From: Collinsella sp. AF20-14LB
GTDB taxonomy: Bacteria > Actinomycetota > Coriobacteriia > Coriobacteriales > Coriobacteriaceae
DNA length: 64,000 nt
Direction: 5' to 3'
NCBI RefSeq assembly: GCF_003459505.1
Contig: NZ_QRWD01000006.1
Coordinates: 85,744-149,743, forward strand
The notes beneath the pieces were generated by a model. It searched no databases and had not been told where the DNA came from. It was given only the letters and a program-made list of their open reading frames with translations. Numbering within the stretch: position 1 is the stretch's first letter; every line of letters begins with the position of its first letter. Shown one piece after another: positions 26,131 through 33,888 of this stretch. Made by a program: the position numbers and the translations under genes.

Positions 26131-26619
26131 TTATGCCTCGCGCAGCCAGTCGAACGCAACACGCGGCGTGCCGTCCGACACATACACGACGCCGGCGCGC
26201 TCGAACCCCGCTTTCATGCTCGCGCCCTGCATGGGCAGGTTGTCCGCGTGCGTGTCGATACGCAGGTGGTCAGCGCGCGCCTTGGCAAAGGCAAACATCG
26301 CGGCCGCGATACCGTGCACGGTGCCGTCGGACGCCACGCGGTGCAGTACGGCGTACGGAGTGTCGCTACGCCACTGACCGTCCTCGATGACGTCATAGCA
26401 CTCGTCCGGGCCCGGCAAAAAGGCAAACGTCGCCACCACGCGACCGTCGACTTCGCACACATAGCTGCCACCGGCGGCGATATCGGCAGCCAGCTGCTCG
26501 GCCGAAGGCGTGCCCTCGGGCCACTGTGTGGCGTTGCCATGCGCGCGCATAAAGGCGCGGGCGGCGTCATAGATAGCCATGACGGCGGGAATGTCGGTAT
26601 CGAGGGTTTTTCTGATCAT
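26131..26619 (-). CDS. GNAT-family N-acetyltransferase
   Basis: 162 residues (ATG 26619; a GTG one codon earlier is possible). The GNAT fold is recognisable from the N-terminal MIRKTLDTDIPAVMAIYDAA, the VDGRVVATFAFLPGP strand pair, and the acetyl-CoA region around VASDGTVHGIAAAMFAFAKA, although the usual R/QxxGxG/A loop is altered to VHGIAA. The C-terminal DNLPMQGASMKAGFERAG is the typical late-helix region. Substrate unknown. Divergent from the small Cys-rich gene at 26696. Confidence 0.78.
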   Translation of the reverse strand: MIRKTLDTDIPAVMAIYDAARAFMRAHGNATQWPEGTPSAEQLAADIAAGGSYVCEVDGRVVATFAFLPGPDECYDVIEDGQWRSDTPYAVLHRVASDGTVHGIAAAMFAFAKARADHLRIDTHADNLPMQGASMKAGFERAGVVYVSDGTPRVAFDWLREA

Positions 26620-26695
26620 CACGCGGCGACCTCACGTTTATTGGTATCACTTTGATTGGGCAATGATACCAGCGTTTGGAAAGGGCACGAAGCAG

Positions 26696-26992
26696 ATGGG
26701 AAGCAAAAAGCGAGCCGCCTGGTCAAAGGCCAAAAGCGAGTTTTTGGGCGCTGCCACCGGCGGCGATATGAGCGACCTGTTTGCGCGCGAGGACGAGCGC
26801 CGCGATGCCCTGGACGCCGAGCGCGATGAGGCTTGGCGCTACAAGTCGTGCGAGCGCAAAAACCGCTACGACACACGCGCCGAGGCCGAGGCCGTTATGG
26901 CCGACTGCGAAAACCGTGGACGACGTGGCTTGGCCTGCTACAAATGTGAATACTGCGGCGGGTGGCACCTGACGTCGCACCCTTGGAAATAG
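26696..26992 (+). CDS. Small zinc-ribbon-like protein of unknown function
   Basis: 98 residues from ATG 26696 (protein MGSKKRAAWSKAKSEF); an ATG at 26663 is an alternative. The N-terminal half is charged and helical. The C-terminal half reads CERKNRYDTRAEAEAV, then YKCEYCGGWHLTSH. CxxC plus nearby His, together with an earlier Cys, suggests a single zinc site. Similar short KCxxCGxWHLT tails occur in small uncharacterised and phage proteins. Role unknown; possibly nucleic-acid binding. Confidence 0.6.
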   Translation: MGSKKRAAWSKAKSEFLGAATGGDMSDLFAREDERRDALDAERDEAWRYKSCERKNRYDTRAEAEAVMADCENRGRRGLACYKCEYCGGWHLTSHPWK

Positions 26993-27059
26993 GCGCCGCA
27001 TCGGCGCGACGCTCACGCAGCGGCACGGCACCGACACATCGCCGGCCATCGCACGCAGG

Positions 27060-27764
27060 CTACGGGCGCGGCGGCACCAAAACATCGTAGCGGACGGCCT
27101 TGCCCGCAAGCTGATAGCTCGGCTTAACGCCGGCAAGCAGCGGCCCCTTCACCGGCCGCTTGATAACAACCTTGCGCGGGTGCGGTGCAAGCGCAGCTTC
27201 GACCAGCGTCTCCTCATCGGCGCACGGCTGCTCCAAATGGTGCAAGAGCTGGAACTTCTTTTTAACCGCCGCGCTCTTGGTGCGCTCGGGAAACATGGGG
27301 TCCAGATACACCACGTCGGGAGCCGCGAGCTCACCGCGCTCGACCAGCTCAGCCGTATGGCGAAGGCCGGCAATGCTGTCCTCGCCCGCATGTAAGCGCA
27401 TACGCGCCACGGCAGTCGCAAGCGCCGGATCATCCGCCGCGCGGTCCAAGGCATCCTTGAGGAGCGCCGCGATCACGCAGTCCTGTTCATACAGATCGAC
27501 GGTAAAGCCCGCTGCCGCCAGCAGCAGCGAATCCTCGCCAAAGCCTGCCGTGGCGTCAATCGCCCATGGCTGCTCGATGCCTTTTGTGCGCGCGGCCTTA
27601 ACCAGTAGCTCTTGCTGCAAACGGCCCTGCTTGAGCCGTGGAAGCATGCGGCCAAAATCGGCACGCAACTCCATCGTGCCGTCGGTGAGCGTAAGGCCCT
27701 CGGACGTCCGCACGAGCTCGAGCCCAGCAGCCCGAGCAACAGAAAAGGAATCGACGACGCCCAT
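27060..27764 (-). CDS. rsmJ: 16S rRNA (guanine(1516)-N(2))-methyltransferase-like
   Basis: 234 residues; the ATG at 27764 is five bases after AGGAG, better placed than the GTG two codons earlier. SAM-binding motif I is WAIDATAGFGEDSLLLAAAG. The catalytic region VVYLDPMFPERTKSAAVKKK is the RsmJ hallmark (DPMFP). The C-terminal HPRKVVIKRPVKGPLL also matches. It methylates G1516 in the 16S rRNA of E. coli; the same position is inferred here. The small membrane-protein gene at 27828-27971 lies just upstream on the same strand. Confidence 0.82.
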   Translation of the reverse strand: MGVVDSFSVARAAGLELVRTSEGLTLTDGTMELRADFGRMLPRLKQGRLQQELLVKAARTKGIEQPWAIDATAGFGEDSLLLAAAGFTVDLYEQDCVIAALLKDALDRAADDPALATAVARMRLHAGEDSIAGLRHTAELVERGELAAPDVVYLDPMFPERTKSAAVKKKFQLLHHLEQPCADEETLVEAALAPHPRKVVIKRPVKGPLLAGVKPSYQLAGKAVRYDVLVPPRP

Positions 27765-27827
27765 GGACACTCCTTAGCAAGCAAAACGAATACGTGAGCG
27801 CCACCTCAGTTGGCACCCAACCGTCCG

Positions 27828-27971
27828 TTATTGTCCCACATGCGACATGGTCCACAGCATCCCAATGCAAAGCACAGCCATCAATACCGTGCACACGGCA
27901 GCGATCACAGAATCACTCATGCGCCTTCCCAGTGACCGCGGCTCATCCACTTGCTTGACTCCGTACATCAT
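27828..27971 (-). CDS. 47-residue single-pass membrane protein
   Basis: The ATG at 27971 (a second ATG follows) is preceded by a perfect AAGGAGGAG, and the frame ends in TAA at 27828. The sequence starts MMYGVKQVDEPRSLGRRM and continues with a hydrophobic helix of about 22 residues (SVIAAVCTVLMAVLCIGMLW). Basic residues before the helix predict N-in, C-out topology. Function unknown. Strong ribosome site, membrane helix and its position 63 bases ahead of rsmJ on the same strand argue that it is real. Confidence 0.6.
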   Translation of the reverse strand: MMYGVKQVDEPRSLGRRMSDSVIAAVCTVLMAVLCIGMLWTMSHVGQ

Positions 27972-28198
27972 GGCTCCTCCTTCGGTCCAGCTCTTACCAT
28001 GGCCTCATCATCGCAGCGCCGCGCATGCGCTGCCATCGATTTGACTTACGTCCAGCTTTCCTTTTTGAAAGGTTGAACCGTGCAGGCAAGAGACGCTTTC
28101 AGGCGCATGCATCGCCGCGTTGAACTACAATGTGCTTCACCATATGTGCAGCACATAGGGTGCGCCAGGTTGGCGTACTCGTATCGAAAGGACCAGCC

Positions 28199-28600
28199 AT
28201 GAGCTTCACTCGCAAGACTCTCAAAATCCTTGCCCTGATTTATTTTGTTCTGGGCATCGCCAGTCTCGTCATTGGAATCGCCGGCATCGCGACCGGCAAG
28301 TTCGAGTCCACCTACGGATCGAACGCCATGCTCGCCGCGGCCGTGATTATCGCCAAGGGCCTCATCGATCTTGCCGCGGGCGTTGCGGGCATCAAGGGTG
28401 CCAACAAGCCTTCGCAGGTTGACGGCGCGTTTAAGCTCGGTATCGTTGCTGCAGTCGCCACGCTTGCCCAGGCGGTGCTCACGCTTCCCGCGTTTGGCGG
28501 CGACGCCATCAACTTTGGCGCCTTTGTCATCGTGGTGTACGACCTGTTCTTTGTTCAGCAGGCGCACGCCATCAAGGCCGAGAACAAGGACCGCCTGTAA
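28199..28600 (+). CDS. Small four-helix membrane protein of unknown function
   Basis: 133 residues from ATG 28199, after AAAGGA. Four hydrophobic segments are visible: ILALIYFVLGIASLVIGIAG, MLAAAVIIAKGLIDLAAG, LGIVAAVATLAQAVLTLP and FGAFVIVVYDLFFVQQ. Short loops, no signal peptide, charged C-terminus (KAENKDRL). No family is recognised. Preceded by 227 bases without other clear signals and followed by a terminator-like hairpin. Confidence 0.7.
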   Translation: MSFTRKTLKILALIYFVLGIASLVIGIAGIATGKFESTYGSNAMLAAAVIIAKGLIDLAAGVAGIKGANKPSQVDGAFKLGIVAAVATLAQAVLTLPAFGGDAINFGAFVIVVYDLFFVQQAHAIKAENKDRL

Positions 28601-28637
28601 GCGCTCGCTTCTCATAGCCTCTGCAGCCAAGCAACTA

Positions 28638-28680
28638 AAAAGGGCCGATCGCGCATCTCCGCGGTCAGCCCTTTACGTTT
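28638..28680 (+). terminator. Probable terminator after the four-helix protein gene
   Basis: AAAGGGC pairs with GCCCTTT, with a further inner GCG/CGC pairing; only a short T-run follows. Confidence 0.5.
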
Positions 28681-28690
28681 GCCCAGATAA

Positions 28691-28727
28691 AACCTGCCAA
28701 AATAAACCTGTCCCTTTTTGGTAGGTT
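28691..28727. repeat. Palindrome with CCTGCCAAAA arms and TGTCCC half-core, adjoining the RlmA-like stop
   Basis: AACCTGCCAAAA (28691-28702) pairs with TTTTGGTAGGTT (28716-28727, one G-T). The centre has a decayed left half (AAACC) and an intact right half TGTCCC. On the minus strand the RlmA-like gene ends CAC-TAA and the TAA runs straight into CCTACCAAAAAGGGACAGG, so the element begins at the stop codon. Confidence 0.78.
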
Positions 28728-29538
28728 AGTGGCGGTACTCGGCGATGATGAAGTCGATATCGGTCTGAAGGGTGTCCAGGTTTGCCAGGCGCTCTTTGTC
28801 GGCAGGGCGCGTGCGGTAGTAGTACGGCGTCATCTGGAACACCGCCTCGATGTCGGCCTGTGTCTGGAGCGTAATGTTCGCAGACACCCGCTGCGTTCCC
28901 ACCAACTCGAGCTCGGTCGTCTTCGGCAGCTTCTCGTCGTTAAGGTACGGCGTGTCGTAGAGCACCTCCTTGAGCCCAAAGAGATGACGGGCGCCCGGCA
29001 CCACGGTGTAGAGCGAGCCCTCGGGCGCCAGCACGCGGGCAAACTCGCGCTCGTTAAAGGGGGCAAAGAGCTCGGTCACCATATCGAAGGTGCCATCGGC
29101 CACGGGGATGTCCTTCATGTTGGCCACGAAGTAGGTCGCATCGCCGCGCTTGGCGGCCAGACGCACCATCTCTTTGCCCAGGTCGAACCCATAAGCATCC
29201 ACGCCCGGCACCGCACCCATGGCGCTGGTGTAGTAGCCCTCGCCACAGCAAATATCGAGCAAGGTCATGGGGCCGCCCGTAGACGCCGCACGCTCAGACG
29301 CCTGCTCGCGCACCAGCTCGACCATCGCATCGCGCAACGGCGCGTAGTAGCCGCGGTTCAAAAAGTCGCGACGACTGCGCGCCTGCGACTTGGGATCGCC
29401 CATGGAGTCGCCGCTCTTGGACGAGCGCAGCAGATACAGATAGCCCTCGCGCGCACGGTCAAACCGATGTCCGCCCGCGCATGCAGCACCGCGCTCATCG
29501 TCCACCAACGGCTCATGGCAAACGGGACACAACAACAT
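28726..29538 (-). CDS. RlmA-like 23S rRNA (guanine-N1)-methyltransferase
   Basis: 270 residues, ATG after TAAGGAG. The N-terminal zinc finger is CPVCHEPL with the second pair CAGGH, then GYLYLLR, typical of RlmA (G745/G748 methylation in 23S rRNA). SAM motif I is LLDICCGEGYYTSAM. The order of zinc domain, linker and Rossmann methyltransferase and the length fit the family; the exact guanine cannot be inferred. RlmA(II)-type enzymes influence macrolide susceptibility. The stop codon abuts the repeat at 28691-28727. Confidence 0.82.
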   Translation of the reverse strand: MLLCPVCHEPLVDDERGAACAGGHRFDRAREGYLYLLRSSKSGDSMGDPKSQARSRRDFLNRGYYAPLRDAMVELVREQASERAASTGGPMTLLDICCGEGYYTSAMGAVPGVDAYGFDLGKEMVRLAAKRGDATYFVANMKDIPVADGTFDMVTELFAPFNEREFARVLAPEGSLYTVVPGARHLFGLKEVLYDTPYLNDEKLPKTTELELVGTQRVSANITLQTQADIEAVFQMTPYYYRTRPADKERLANLDTLQTDIDFIIAEYRH

Positions 29539-29594
29539 GGCAACTCCTTAGCGCGGACAACACAACGCCCACCATTGTCGCACGCCTCCCCCAC

Positions 29595-29670
29595 CTAGTC
29601 ATAGAGGAGACAAGGAGTGTCCCCAACTGCCGGCAGAAAAGGAACGTCCCTAAGTGCCGACTAGTCGATT
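29595..29670. repeat. Decayed repeat element with two GTCCC half-units and CTAGTC/GACTAG ends
   Basis: Two related half-units follow one another: AGTGTCCCCAACTGCCGGC and AACGTCCCTAAGTGCCGAC. CTAGTC near the left end and GACTAG near the right end are complementary. The left flank ACGCCTCCCCC also precedes the element at 53497, so the two loci share more than the core. Confidence 0.6.
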
Positions 29671-29728
29671 AGGAGTATCATCGTCTGCGCAAATAAGCAC
29701 GAATGAGCATGTTAGAGATTGAGAGCGT

Positions 29729-31111
29729 ATGGCAGACACCGCATCTAAGCACATTGACATGACCACCGGCTCACTGTGGCGCAATATTCCCCTGTTCGCC
29801 TTCCCCGTGGCCGCCACGAGCATCTTGGAGCAGCTATCGAACCTCATCGCCACGGTCATCATCGGTAACTTCTCAGGCGACCAGGGAACCCTCGCCATGG
29901 CGGCGGTCGGCTCCAATGTTCCGCTTACCAGTCTTATGCTCAACCTGTTTATCGGCATGTCGCTTGGCTCCAACGTGGTCATCGCCAACGCCATCGGCCG
30001 CAACGATCAGAACATGGTCAAACGCGCCGTCCATACCTCGATTTTAATGGCGCTCGTGGGCTTTGTCGTCATCGCGCTGGGCGAGATCTTTGCCGAGCCC
30101 ATGCTCGCCGCGCTCAACGTCCCTGACGAAACCATGCCGCTCGCATCGCTCTACCTGCGCGTCTTTTTGCTCAGCATGCCCTCGATCTTGCTCTACAACT
30201 TTGAGGCCGCAATCTTCCGCTCCGTCGGCATCACCCGCATGCCGCTGCAGGCGCTTGCCGTGTCCACCGTCCTCAACATTGGCCTGGACCTCATCTTTGT
30301 CCCCGTGCTCCACTGGGGCGTCGCGGGTGTCGCCATCGCCACCGCCATCGCCTATACCGTCAGCGCAGTCACGCTCTTTATCCGTCTGCTCAAGACCGAT
30401 TCCGTCGTCCGCGTCACCCCACGCGACTTAGGCTTAGACCCCGTCGCCCTCAAGCGCATCGTTAAAATCGGCCTGCCCGCCGGCATCCAAAGCGCCGTCT
30501 TTGCCGTCGCTAACATCATCATCCAGTCCGCCATCAACAGCCTGGGCACCGAGGTCATGGCGGCATCCAGCGCTGCCATGAGCCTGGAGTATGTGTGTTA
30601 CAACCTGCTCAACAGCTTTAGCCAGGCTTGCACCACCTTTGTGGGACAAAACCACGGTGCCCGCCAAATCGACCGCTGCACCAAGACGCTCAAGGTCTGC
30701 CTGATCGAAGGCGGTATCGTTGCACTCACCACGATTATCGTTATCGTCGGTCTGGGACGCGAGATCCTATCGCTCTTTAACAGCGACCCCAACATCGTCT
30801 CGATCGGCTACATCCGCGTGTGCTCGATCTTCCCTGCCTACGCCTTTAGCATGTTCTACGAAAACATGTCCGGCTACCTGCGCGGCTTTGGCATCTCGCT
30901 CATGCCTGCCCTCATCACCATGATCTGCGTGTGCGGTATCCGCTTCTACTGGGTGTTCTGTGTGTTCCCGCACTTCCGCACCTTTGCGAACATCATGATG
31001 GTCTACCCCATCAGCCTGGGCACCACGGCGTTCTTTATGGTCGTGGCGGTATTGCTCTGTCACCCGGCACGCACCTACCGTCTGGCGCAAGCCAAAGCGA
31101 CAGCCCGCTAA
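29729..31111 (+). CDS. MATE-family efflux transporter
   Basis: 460 residues, 12 membrane segments. It starts with a short soluble head, then GSLWRNIPLFAFPVAATSIL. The Na+/H+-coupled MATE fold is visible from the two homologous halves with LPAGIQSAVFAVANIIIQS at the start of the second. DinF/NorM-like VLNIGLDLIF and SFSQACTTFVGQNHGA match conserved TM5 and TM8 regions. It likely exports cationic drugs or metabolites. The LysR gene downstream is convergent, so it is not an obvious regulator. Confidence 0.85.
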   Translation: MADTASKHIDMTTGSLWRNIPLFAFPVAATSILEQLSNLIATVIIGNFSGDQGTLAMAAVGSNVPLTSLMLNLFIGMSLGSNVVIANAIGRNDQNMVKRAVHTSILMALVGFVVIALGEIFAEPMLAALNVPDETMPLASLYLRVFLLSMPSILLYNFEAAIFRSVGITRMPLQALAVSTVLNIGLDLIFVPVLHWGVAGVAIATAIAYTVSAVTLFIRLLKTDSVVRVTPRDLGLDPVALKRIVKIGLPAGIQSAVFAVANIIIQSAINSLGTEVMAASSAAMSLEYVCYNLLNSFSQACTTFVGQNHGARQIDRCTKTLKVCLIEGGIVALTTIIVIVGLGREILSLFNSDPNIVSIGYIRVCSIFPAYAFSMFYENMSGYLRGFGISLMPALITMICVCGIRFYWVFCVFPHFRTFANIMMVYPISLGTTAFFMVVAVLLCHPARTYRLAQAKATAR

Positions 31112-31138
31112 TCACCACTCCCAACGTCACGCCAGTCA

Positions 31139-32005
31139 TTAATTGACAATATGCGAGCTCATATAGTCGATAAAGCGCCTCGTGGCGATAGGCATGGTGT
31201 CCCAGCTGCGCCAAGCCGCCACCACATCGCGCGAGGGAGCGTGCACGATGGGACGCACGCGGATACCGGCCTTCATGCCCTCGACCGTACGACGGTAGAG
31301 CATGCTCACGCCTAGGCCCTCCTCCACCATCGCCATAATGGTGTAGTCGTCGGTAACCTCACTCGTCACGCGCGGCGACAGCCCATGCGCGGCAAAGGCA
31401 TCGAGCACCAGACTCTGTTCGCCCTCATCCAGCAGCACAAACGGTTCGGACGCCAGGTCGGCAAGCGTCACCTTTTCCTTTGCCGCCAGCGGATGGGCGG
31501 CCGGCAACAGCGCCACCAACTCGTCGTGATAGACCACGCGCTTCTGAAGCCCCGTGGTAAATCCGCGTGCCGTAAAGCAAAAGTCAACCACGCCATCGTG
31601 CACCCACTGGGCGTTGCGCGTGTAATCGCCCTGCTTGAGGGTAAAGCGTACGCCCGGATGCAGGGCCCCAAAGTCGCGGATCACGCGCGGCAATACGGTA
31701 CGACTCACGTTGGTAAACGTCGCGATGCGAATATCAGTCGACGAAAGCCCCAGCAACTCTTGACGCTTGCCCTCGAGCTCGGCCTCGGCCGTTACGATCT
31801 GGCGCAGATACGGCAGATACTGCCTACCGTCGCGCGTAAGCGAGACACCCTGCTTGCCGCGCTCGATAATCGTGGTGCCCAGCTCGCGCTCGAGCGCCTT
31901 GACGGCCTGGCTCACCGCACTTTGCGTATAGCCCAGCTCGTCGGCCGCACCCTTAAGACTGCCGCAATCGACCACCATACATACAATCTGATACCGCGAT
32001 GCCAT
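31139..32005 (-). CDS. LysR-family transcriptional regulator
   Basis: 288 residues, ATG after GGAGG. The helix-turn-helix region is SLKGAADELGYTQSAVSQAV, with ALERELGTTIIERGKQG. The effector domain (about 90-285) begins IRIATFTNVSRTVLPRVIRD. It is divergent from the EamA exporter at 32164 with a 158-base gap containing a perfect palindrome, the usual layout when a LysR protein controls its neighbour and itself. Confidence 0.87.
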   Translation of the reverse strand: MASRYQIVCMVVDCGSLKGAADELGYTQSAVSQAVKALERELGTTIIERGKQGVSLTRDGRQYLPYLRQIVTAEAELEGKRQELLGLSSTDIRIATFTNVSRTVLPRVIRDFGALHPGVRFTLKQGDYTRNAQWVHDGVVDFCFTARGFTTGLQKRVVYHDELVALLPAAHPLAAKEKVTLADLASEPFVLLDEGEQSLVLDAFAAHGLSPRVTSEVTDDYTIMAMVEEGLGVSMLYRRTVEGMKAGIRVRPIVHAPSRDVVAAWRSWDTMPIATRRFIDYMSSHIVN

Positions 32006-32028
32006 CGTGCCTCCACATCGATGTAGCT

Positions 32029-32042
32029 GTAAAACGTTTTAC
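32029..32042. promoter_or_regulatory. Perfect 14-bp palindrome in the LysR/EamA divergent promoter region
   Basis: GTAAAACGTTTTAC lies 24-37 bases upstream of the LysR ATG and 120 bases before the EamA ATG. It is a likely operator; the binding protein is probably the adjacent LysR regulator, though the symmetry would suit other families too. Confidence 0.55.
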
Positions 32043-32163
32043 CAGGGCTTTTTCTGCCAACATTAGTATTTCTTAATCATACTGAAGATACATTCGCTTT
32101 ACTACATCCATATCTGGGAGCAGAATCCTTTTTGCGAAACCGTTCTGTAACAAAAGGAGTCCC

Positions 32164-33066
32164 ATGGATCGCAAAAAAGCAATCGCGCTCTCATTTTCCG
32201 TTCCCGTCGCATGGGGCTTTTCGTACCCCCTCATGAAGATCGGCATGGACAGCATGAACGCCACGAGCATCGTCGCGCTGCGCTGCATCATCGCCTTTGC
32301 GGCCTGCCTGCTGCTCTTCCACAAGCACGCGGTGCGCATCAACCGTGACCTGATGGTCCGCGCCGCCATCATCGGCGCCATCATGGCAACCGAAATCACC
32401 TGCATGTGCCTGGGCTCCAGCCTCACCTCCGCCTCCACCGCCGGCTTTTTGCAGAGCCTGACGGTCGTGATCGTGCCGTTTGCCAACGCGGCCCTGCTGC
32501 GTCGCGCCCCCGAGCGCAAGGTGCTCATCGGCACCGCCATCGTCACCTGCGGCATGTTGCTGCTCTCGGGCGCCGACTTTACCAGCCTGAATCCCGGCGC
32601 GATCATCATGCTGCTCTCGGCCTTTATCTATGCCGGTCACATTATCATCGCCAAGCGCTTTGTCGAAGAAGTCGATCCGCTGGCTCTGGGCGTTTGGCAG
32701 CTGGGCTTCGGCGGCTTGTTCTCGGGTATCGCCGCATTTACCTTTGGCGGCCTCACGCTTCCCAGCACGCCGAGCGAGATCGTCGTTATCGTTGCGCTCG
32801 CACTCATCTGCTCTGCCTACGGCTTTATCACCCAGACGCTCGTGCAGCCCCACGTACCTGCCGAAACCACTGGCTTCGCCTTCTCGCTCGAGCCGGTCTG
32901 CTCCGCCGTCTTCTCGTTTTTCCTGGTCGGCGAGGTCCTGAGCCCCATCGCCTTCCTTGGCGCTGCCCTCATCCTCACCGGCGTCATGGTGGCAACCGTC
33001 GAGCTTCCGCGCCTTCGCGCACATGGACACGCTCATATGGCAGGAGCGCCCGAGCACGTCTCGTAG
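32164..33066 (+). CDS. EamA/DMT-superfamily transporter
   Basis: 300 residues, ten membrane helices in two EamA repeats. The ATG follows AAAGGAG. First repeat starts SFSVPVAWGFSYPLMKIGMD; second contains NPGAIIMLLSAFIYAGHIII. The late segment ETTGFAFSLEPVCSAVFSFF is the typical TM9 EamA motif (EPV). It is probably an exporter of an amino acid or small metabolite. Likely controlled by the divergent LysR gene. Confidence 0.85.
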   Translation: MDRKKAIALSFSVPVAWGFSYPLMKIGMDSMNATSIVALRCIIAFAACLLLFHKHAVRINRDLMVRAAIIGAIMATEITCMCLGSSLTSASTAGFLQSLTVVIVPFANAALLRRAPERKVLIGTAIVTCGMLLLSGADFTSLNPGAIIMLLSAFIYAGHIIIAKRFVEEVDPLALGVWQLGFGGLFSGIAAFTFGGLTLPSTPSEIVVIVALALICSAYGFITQTLVQPHVPAETTGFAFSLEPVCSAVFSFFLVGEVLSPIAFLGAALILTGVMVATVELPRLRAHGHAHMAGAPEHVS

Positions 33067-33154
33067 ACTCCGCTCTTCATACAGCCGTGGCATAAAGGCA
33101 ACCGGTGCGCCTTTACAATAGATACCAACAGAGCATCTGCCATAAAGGAGCCCC

Positions 33155-33883
33155 ATGGACACCGCAACCCGCGACCGCAACATAGCAACTTGGTTGGGCG
33201 ATGCGCCGCAGCCGGTACGTGACACGACGAACCAGCTGCTCGAGCGCATCGCCCTTTTGCGTGCCGAGCAGACCATCTACCCGGCACAAGACGACATCCT
33301 CAATGCCCTCGCCTACACGCCGGCCGACCAGGTCAAGGTCGTCATCTTGGGTCAAGACCCCTATCACGGGCCCAACCAGGCCATGGGGCTGTCGTTTTCG
33401 GTCCCCGCGACGCAAACCAAGTTGCCGCCGAGCCTGCGCAACATCTATAAGGAGCTCAAAGCCGATCTGGACTGCCCCATTCCCGCCACGGGAGACCTCA
33501 CCCCCTGGGCTCAACAGGGCGTCCTGCTCCTCAACACAACGCTCACCGTGCGCGAGCATGCCGCGAACTCGCATGCCAAGCTGGGCTGGAGCACGCTTAC
33601 CGACTACGTTATCGAGCGCTGCTGCCAGCTGCCCCAGCCGGTCGTCTTTTTGGCATGGGGCCGCTTTGCCCAGCAGATGGTCGAGGGCAAGCTCGCCGCG
33701 ACCGGCGCGGGCAAGGCAGGCGACAAGTTCTGCCTAGCCTCTACGCATCCCTCGCCGCTTTCGGCAAACCGTGCCACGGCAGAACTCCCGGCCTTTATGG
33801 AGTCGCGCCCCTTCTCCACTGCCAACGAGTTGCTCGAGCAAAACGGCAGCAGCCCCATCGACTGGGGCCGCCTCGTCTCATAA
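33155..33883 (+). CDS. ung: Uracil-DNA glycosylase, family 1
   Basis: 242 residues; ATG 33155 follows AAAGGAG. The catalytic water-activating motif is GQDPYHGPNQAMGLSFSVP (Asp of QDPYH). The DNA-intercalation loop is HPSPLSANR (normal HPSPLS). NTTLTVREHAANSH forms the uracil-recognition strand. Full length for the family; it removes uracil from DNA in base excision repair. Convergent with the large surface-protein gene, only five bases apart. Confidence 0.95.
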   Translation: MDTATRDRNIATWLGDAPQPVRDTTNQLLERIALLRAEQTIYPAQDDILNALAYTPADQVKVVILGQDPYHGPNQAMGLSFSVPATQTKLPPSLRNIYKELKADLDCPIPATGDLTPWAQQGVLLLNTTLTVREHAANSHAKLGWSTLTDYVIERCCQLPQPVVFLAWGRFAQQMVEGKLAATGAGKAGDKFCLASTHPSPLSANRATAELPAFMESRPFSTANELLEQNGSSPIDWGRLVS

Positions 33884-33888
33884 CCTGC

